DNA of 64,000 nucleotides, from the NCBI RefSeq assembly GCF_019175385.1, contig NC_083343.1, positions 54,458,457 to 54,522,456 on the forward strand, written 5' to 3'. The notes beneath the pieces were generated by a model. That model saw nothing but the letters and a program-made list of their open reading frames with translations, was not told where the DNA came from and did no database searches. This document shows, piece by piece, positions 57,636 to 64,000 of the stretch. The position numbers and the translations under genes are program-made. The stretch's first letter is position 1. Each line of letters starts with the position of its first letter. The stretch is from Lycium barbarum (taxonomy: Eukaryota; Streptophyta; Magnoliopsida; Solanales; Solanaceae).

Positions 57636-57730
57636 TGGTATCAGAGCGGTTCAATCCTCGGAGTGTCTACAGACCGTGTCGAGTAGAGTCTTGTTTATCG
57701 ATGTGTTGTGCACCACATCTATAAACAGGA
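57636..57730 (+). other. C primer site and leader stem-loop with GTGCAC loop
   Basis: Perfect TGGTATCAGAGC, then at 57689-57730 an outer stem TCTTGTTTAT/ATAAACAGGA, a perfect inner stem GATGTG/CACATC and the 8-base loop TTGTGCAC with the self-complementary GTGCAC. Compared with A (GGTGTG/CACACC) one pair has changed on both sides. Confidence 0.7.
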
Positions 57731-60700
57731 AGCTACAGGACATTTAGGATGTTACTTTTCTTTCATATCTAAGATCGTGCGATAGAGCCCATCCATAGGA
57801 AATGAAATTCCTTTTACTAACCCTTGATTTCAGCTGAAGAACGGCATCGACAGAAGAAAGTGACTGATGATATTGGAAGCTACACAGTACCCAGGTAAGC
57901 AATGGTATGAAAGATGTATGTTGGGTAAGGTATTTGAAGTACGATTGAAATATAAAGTTGAAGATTGAAAGGGAAAGTAAACAGGAAAGTATAATAGGTG
58001 CAGTTTGAGTTAGACATGTGAGGTAAGTCTCGACATCTTTATACTTTTACTTGAAATTGTTAGACTTGTGTGGCTATGATATGATATGATGTATACGTAT
58101 ATATGTTGGCCCTGTGAGGCATTGTTGGTATTTCCTGCGTGCAGGTTTTGCGATAGTAAGAAGTACAGAGGAACCACTGACCAAATTTTCCCAGAAATAT
58201 AAAAAGGAGAATGAGATATAAGTTCATAATATATCTTGAAAGTCGATACCGATAAGGTAAATTTATTATGTTGGATTAAAGCTTAAGAGATACCCTCCAT
58301 GTCATTCGTAAGAAGCATCATCCTTATTTGGGAAATTTTATTTCGAGAAAGCATATATGAGCAGCGAATTCGCAATTCATTTAAACGGACCAGAATACGT
58401 TCCAACCACATTTTGCTTTAGAAAAAGCCTATGTTGAAGGGAAAAAATGTCCGGCGATTAAGTTTCACCTTATTGGAAGAATACAAAGCGTATGACAAGC
58501 AGTTGGGAATGAAATGATTCGCTCACGACTCAAAAATAAATATGGAGTTAAACTATGTGAATCAAGCACTAAGAAGTTCTGTGGTGCTTGTCGGACTCTA
58601 GTTTTCTTCTGCTGGTAGTTGGAGAATGCCTGATAGTAAAATTTTATCAGTTCTCATCAACTAATTGGAGATGGAATTTATGGAAGAAAAACTTAACCTT
58701 GTGGGCTGTCTAGGATCATATATTTCATGTGTTGTTGGTGAAATACTACAGATGATCTAGGAAAAGGTGGCAACTCGTAACAGAACATTTTATTGAGGTA
58801 TCGAGTGAACCGATAAGCAGGGATAAATTACGACGAGTTACAATTAAAAAAGAGTAACAGTATGATTGAGATAAAAGTATAGAAGAGGAAGAGTTATACC
58901 AAATCTTGAGGGTGTTGATAAGACAACTTGTGAGATATTAAGGATAGGATTGATTAGAAAGGGCGAAGGGTCAAGTACACCTAGTCCGCAGAGTGTAATT
59001 AAAACATAAAAGAATCGTGAATAAGATTAAGAAGTATTACGTCATAGGATGGATTACGAACAGGATGTACTGTGAACACCATAAGGATTGCTATAGAAAT
59101 GAGAAAAGCCTAGCAAGGAAGAAACTAAAGGAAATGGTGTAACTAGTGTGAAATGGTAATCGGATGTAGAACGAATAAGGAAGAACTTACAAGGTCCTAC
59201 AGGGAAAGTTCAGAATAAAATTCAAGTGGTAACAAAAGTGAAAGTGCGCACAGGAAGAGATGGGGGTTAATAGAAGGAAGAAGATAAGAAGAAAGCGAGT
59301 GGGATTACAGTGTAGCAATGTGTTATGGTGTGTATAGCTGAGAAAATGAGTTATATAAGCGATAGAATTGTGAAAGACTGAACCAAAGGAAGATGAGCAA
59401 CAAGACAGAACAAATACCAGAAATGACTAGTGTGATAAGAATAAAAAGAGATAAACAGAATATGATTTGAAAATGAGGAAGGGCTTATGTAGAAGTTGTG
59501 TTTTCTGAAAGATACGGGAATAGCATGAGATTCCTTGTGCACAAAATAAAAGATGGACGTAGACTGGAGAAATGAAAGGAATACTAAAGGAAGTACCCAA
59601 GACAGATGTAATTAATTGAGTATGAGTATAGAATAAAAGGGAAACATATAGTTATGGACTTAGAGATGTAGTGCGACGAAACGATGCTAAGACAAGACCA
59701 CTATTAAGACAAATTCGATATGATTTCGAGTAAGTTAGAAGTTAGCATTTGATATACAACAAGAGAGAGATAGTATGAGGCATAAAAGAGTACTGCGTAT
59801 ATGTGACTTCACCTCGGGAATAGTGAAATGTTTAAAGGACAAGGATTGTGGATTTGCGAAACAACTGATGTATTGTGAATTTATTAGAGGAAACAAATGA
59901 TATCCGTTGGGATAAAGATATTGTTATAAGAAAGCTTGGGACATTTATCATCAGAATATAAGTGCTACCTAATTGGGAATTTAAAACGACTATAAACACT
60001 AGCTCATTACTGATCGGAATAAATGGAATGTGACTTTGGATAAATTGTTACATTACTTACATTACTTGAGTACCAACCATCAAATAAGATTTTGTACCAT
60101 ATAATCGAGAGTTCTCATCGCCTCGTGATTTTGTTAAGGTCTCGTACGAAGATAATCAAGTTATAGATTATAAAGAAAAGACATGGATACGGTGTAAGTA
60201 CAACCCCAAAGGGGGGAAGCGGGTGAAAGTAAAGTAAGTATAAATGGAAACAATTGACACTGCAACAAGTTTAATGTGAATTCTTAAACTTTAAGTGAGA
60301 TCCCTTGCAGAAACAAGTTAGTAAGATTTGAAGGCCAGCAATAAGTGGATAGAAGTCAAGATGGTATTGGAGACAGTGCTGAGAATTATTGGTAGGGGTC
60401 TTGGATAATATGACATCAGAACGTGGATGCTTGTAAAAAGGAAGAATACGACAAGAGAATGGTAACGAGTAACTTAAAGATATTATAAAAGATAGCAAGG
60501 CTATACTGGATTAGAGGTTAAGATATTGACAACAGAGTTATTGGCTAATGATATTGTGACATATAAGTAGCAAAGGAGAAAGGATAGGAAATCTCTCCTA
60601 TAGCAAGTTATGAGAAAACCAAATGGTGAATAGAGGAAGGGAAAGGAGTATGGCGAAATAGACAGCAAGTGAGTGATAGTACAATAAGATATGTAAAACA

Positions 60701-61525
60701 GGATGAACCAGGAAAAGGAAGGACTGTGACTATGATTAGATACCCTTTATACAAATTGTACAAGAATAGTTATTCAACCTACAAATACTTGTATGCTGAG
60801 GATAAGACCAAGTAAGTACTTGATAAAAAGGGTAGGAATTCAGTAACAACAGTGCGGTTGCAATATTTCGGATACGTCAAAGAAAGGTGTAAGGTGGTTT
60901 AAGGCAAAACTACAGAGACATCATTAGTACTGAGAGCAAAAGCCAAAATAGGGCCCCGATACTATTGAAAGGTAGGAAGGAAGAATGTAAGGTAAAGCAT
61001 AAAGACTAGTGAGACGACGCTAAGATATATTCTGGGCTGATTTGAGTACCTACACATACTCGTGTAAAGCTTGCAATAAGATGCATGATAGGAGAACTAA
61101 GAGCAAATCTGACTAAAGGGGCGATAGAAGAGTTGAATAAAAAATAGAGAAACAACACGAGATAATATGCTTAAAGTGTTATAAGTGGGATTAAGGGAAA
61201 TTGCGAAATGGTTTAAGTGAGATGGTCAGAACGAGCTAGTTACTAGAAGACAGTGAATTTAACGAGAACGAGCAAGAAGAACTCGACTTAAGCTTCAAGT
61301 ATAGATGGATATGGTAAGTTGCAGTCGATTACGGAGGTAGCTAAATCATGTCTACTATATTTGGAAGATCAATATTAACAGATGTCAGGTGGAGAATGGC
61401 ATTAGGCTAGGTAAATAAAGGCACAGCATGATAGATGAGTTCAAGTTACAAGTGATTCGTTATAAGATCACCAGAAGCAGTATACTTATGTAGGACTAAT
61501 TTGACATTCGGGAACGAATGTTCCT
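57731..61525 (+). other. C interior, purine-rich and non-coding
   Basis: It starts with the shared leader (GCTACAGGACATTTAGG) and an acceptor-like CCCTTGATTTCAG (57821-57833) at the place where L1 begins gag; no ATG frame follows. The module GGTATTTCCTGCGTGCAGG...AGGAACCACTGACC lies near 58130-58200. Beyond that the plus strand is A/G-rich, with no frame longer than about 75 codons. TTCGGGAACGAATG lies just before the polypurine tract. Confidence 0.8.
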
Positions 61526-61538
61526 AAGGGGGGAAGGA
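61526..61538 (+). other. C polypurine tract
   Basis: AAGGGGGGAAGGA abuts TGTTACACCTCG. Confidence 0.85.
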
Positions 61539-64000
61539 TGTTACACCTCGTAAGATTCCGTGCTATTTTAATTAAGACAAGAAATGATGAGTTAAGAAAG
61601 TTCAAGGAAAGTTAATCGAGTTAGTAAGAATATCGTTATATATATGGTTGCCTTAAGTGTCCCGAGGTGACATGGTAACCTAAAGGATTTGAAATCGCGT
61701 TATGAGTATGTATATGAGTGTGTATATGTATGTATAGGAGGTTACATGAGGTTGGAAGAGAATTAGAAGTTAAACGAAATGAATCGGAACAACTTCAATA
61801 AAATCTCGGACCAGCTTTTTAGCCCATATTGTTGGAGGCATATCTCCTTGTATATGAGGAGTTTTAAGGTGTTTCAAAAGCCTAAAATTAAGTTCATCGA
61901 GTCTAGTTTGCAACGCAACAAACCGCTCGTCAAAATGATATCGGGATAAGGAGATATGGACGATGCAAGTTGGGCTGAGTGGGGATTAAGACTTAAATAT
62001 CCACAAATTTATCACTAGTGGCCGTGTGGGCCCCACTACCACATGGCAAAATCTGATTTTTGCCCATGCTTTAGTGGGGGAAACGTTCAAGACCATCTTG
62101 GGCAGCAAAATGGCCTACTTTGTTGACCAAAGTTGCATGCCACAACTCATTTTCCCAATTCCACAAATTGAACAAGAGAGAGAAGCTCTCATCTTCACTA
62201 AATAGAGAAAGAGAGCCACGGCCATGGCAGCTCCACCACCAAAAATGGCCAACCTTCTATGTTCTTTCTTGGCATTAAACCCCTAAAGTGTTCTACACCT
62301 TCACCATTATGTTTCAAGTGAAGAAGAAACCATAAACATGCCATTCATGCTTCTATAAGCTCACGGCCAGATTTGAGTTCTCCAAGTTGATTAAAAAAAT
62401 ATATATTTTCTACAAGTGTTTCAACCCTTAGAAAGGTGCATAGCAACATAAAAGTGGTCATTAGATAACAAGAACAAGTATTAGTTCAAGTCATCAAATT
62501 CTAGCCAAGTTGAGAAGTTAGATTGTTAAGGTAAGAATTGATCATCTTTTTACACGTTTTTAGTAAGGATTTGGACGTGTTGTAAATGTGCAAATGTAAA
62601 TTGAATCCATGCAATTAGGTGTGTTGATGTTTGAGCGTGATAGTAGCCATGGAATTATAGGTGTTGATGATGAAGTATGGTTTTAACTTGGTGAACATGA
62701 ATTGCATGCATGATATTTCGAATGTTGGTGTTGGAATGTTGTTGAGCCGTAGGGACTGTTTTAGGACGAATTTCGATGTGTTGTGAATATTTAAATGTAC
62801 ATTGCATGTATGAAATTATGAATGTTGGTGTTGAAATATTGTTATAGCCGTAGGGGCTGTTTTGGGAGTGATTTGGGTATGTTGTGCATGTGTAAATGTG
62901 AATTACATGTGTGAAATTGTGTGTTGATGTTGAGACATTGTGGAACCCGTAGGGGGACTGTTTGGTGTGGAATAATGGACTGATTTTATTTAATAATTAT
63001 GGTTGTTGCTATCATAGATTGCATGGTAAAAAGAATGAAAAGAATTGGAAGGTTAAAGGTGAAGTTGTGTTGATATGAACTTGTTATTTGTGGAATTGTG
63101 GCCGTGTAGTGGACTGTTTTGTGTGGAAGATAGTGAACTGATTTTACTTGGTATTTTGATGGTTGTTGTCATGAATTTTATGATGAAAGTGAAGCTTAAT
63201 GATTCAAGTTGAAATTCAAATGGTTTGTGGGCTGTTGTAAGAATAAATATGATGCTAAAACAGTTCCAATAATCGTATAAGTAATGTTGTAAACGTGTTG
63301 TTGTCGTTGTAGTTGAAGTTGGAAAACTGCGAATTGAAAATGGTAACGTTGTGCGTGCTGTTTGGCCATGAATAGGGGACTGTTTTGAATGATGTACGGA
63401 CTGTCCAAAGTTCCCTTAAGTCATGTTTAACCATGTTCAGATTGATACTTGAAAGTATGATTAGCAATATTAGTTTGTAGTACTAGTTTGTTTGAATACG
63501 AACAAAACGTCGTCTAAATGTTAGAAAGGGATTGTTAACGTTAAAATACATATTGAATTCCCTCATAGACTAATAGTAGATCTTGATATCTTGATATAGG
63601 ATAAGTACCATTGGGCAGCAAGTACAAGTTATAATACGACTAAACGCTAAAGGTATGTAAAGCCTCTTCCTTCTTTCTTTTGGCATGTCCTAGACGTAAG
63701 TAAGAAATGATATGAACCTTGAGGTAAATTTTACTCTCTAGTTCCAAGCATAACTTATAATTCTATTCATTCCATAATGTTATGGTCACAAGCCTACTAT
63801 ATGATTGACTAATGAATGATGTATAGAAGTTCCTACTCTTAAAGAATTGCATAATTAGAGGCATACTTGGCTATCAAAAGTTACACCATGTCAAATTGAT
63901 ACATGTACATGAAATCTGAAACGTTCCTTGCTATAACTTGTAATGAGATTTAAAAAGAACTGAATATGATTATTATCCTGACACTTTAGAGCTGGTCAGT
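61539..64000 (+). repeat. C 3' LTR, truncated by the window edge
   Basis: It matches 53978-56440 nearly base for base, with a few substitutions and a 2-bp TA length change near 61640. The first bases differ slightly (TGTTACACCTCG here, TGTTACAACCCG in the 5' LTR). The remaining 1.2 kb, with minisatellite and twin hairpins, lies outside. Confidence 0.92.

Larger units (their letters stand above)
35580..64000 (+). mobile_element. A: non-coding (LARD-like) gypsy element, split by B
   Basis: The 5' LTR starts TGTTACACCTC directly after E0 gag (candidate duplication ACCCG, 35575-35579). After a perfect primer site and leader stem-loop the interior has no protein domain. B inserted at 41132; the remaining interior and 3' LTR must lie beyond the window, so the end given is the window limit, not the element's end. 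The LTR resembles L1's LTR (same box, stems and CGGGCAGACACCGC units), so L1-like elements are plausible helpers. Confidence 0.75.
53978..64000 (+). mobile_element. C: non-coding (LARD-like) gypsy element, running off the window
   Basis: 5' LTR, primer site, leader, about 3.9 kb of interior, polypurine tract and most of the 3' LTR are present in order. The upstream junction gives GGTAC as candidate duplication; the other side is outside the window. The two LTRs are almost identical over the 2.46 kb that can be compared, so this is among the youngest insertions here. No gag-pol motif is present in any frame. Confidence 0.88.

Overview
The window is plant nuclear DNA with no intact host gene that I can support. 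It is a stack of Ty3/gypsy LTR retrotransposons of the chromodomain-bearing (Tekay/Del-type) kind, inserted into one another. The style of the LTRs, the MITEs and the CACTA end look solanaceous; that is a judgement by resemblance, not a database result. Boundaries were set from TG...CA ends, 5-bp target duplications, tRNA-Met primer sites (TGGTATCAGAGC), polypurine tracts and recognisable gag, protease (PR), reverse transcriptase (RT), RNase H and integrase (IN) motifs.

Layout. 1-5897 is AT-rich sequence with the end of a CACTA transposon, a solo LTR with a perfect target duplication (GTTAC), two MITEs and one unassigned 56-codon ORF. From 5898 there are two nests. Left nest: L0 (minus, non-coding interior, 5898-~31230) was hit in its LTR by L1 (plus, 7081-28926, duplication TATGG). 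L1 was hit in its 5' LTR by L2 (minus, 9439-18492, ACGGG) and in its polyprotein by solo LTR L3 (20294-23241, GTTTA). A separate LTR (31231-32194) and a LINE scrap (32385-32626) follow. Right nest: E0 (plus, from 32683) was hit in gag by A (plus, from 35580, non-coding interior). A was hit by B (minus, from 41132, with gag-pol). B was hit in pol by solo LTR D (46977-50141, GGTTC) and in its 5' LTR by C (plus, from 53978, non-coding interior), which runs off the window.

All gag-pol copies are broken by stops, frameshifts, deletions or catalytic changes. L1, L2, B and E0 are coding-type elements. A and C have full LTRs, primer site, leader and (C) polypurine tract but about 3-4 kb of interior without protein signatures, so they look like non-autonomous partners that used proteins made by L1-like relatives.

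The most interesting signal is in RNA-level structure shared by these elements. (i) Just after the primer site, all five readable leaders can fold into a stem-loop. Four of the five apical loops carry a self-complementary six-mer (GTGCAC, TGCGCA, GGGCCC), and stems are kept by paired base changes; this resembles a retroviral dimer-initiation loop. (ii) The LTRs share twin hairpins whose stems change in a compensated way (CGTCC/GGACG versus CCCCC/GGGGG). (iii) A conserved promoter-like box is followed by a 5' splice-site sequence AG|GTATGT, and a 3' splice-site-like sequence sits 1-2 bases before the gag ATG. Splicing there would remove the primer site and leader stem-loop from a gag mRNA. These points were read by eye and need folding, covariation and RNA data.
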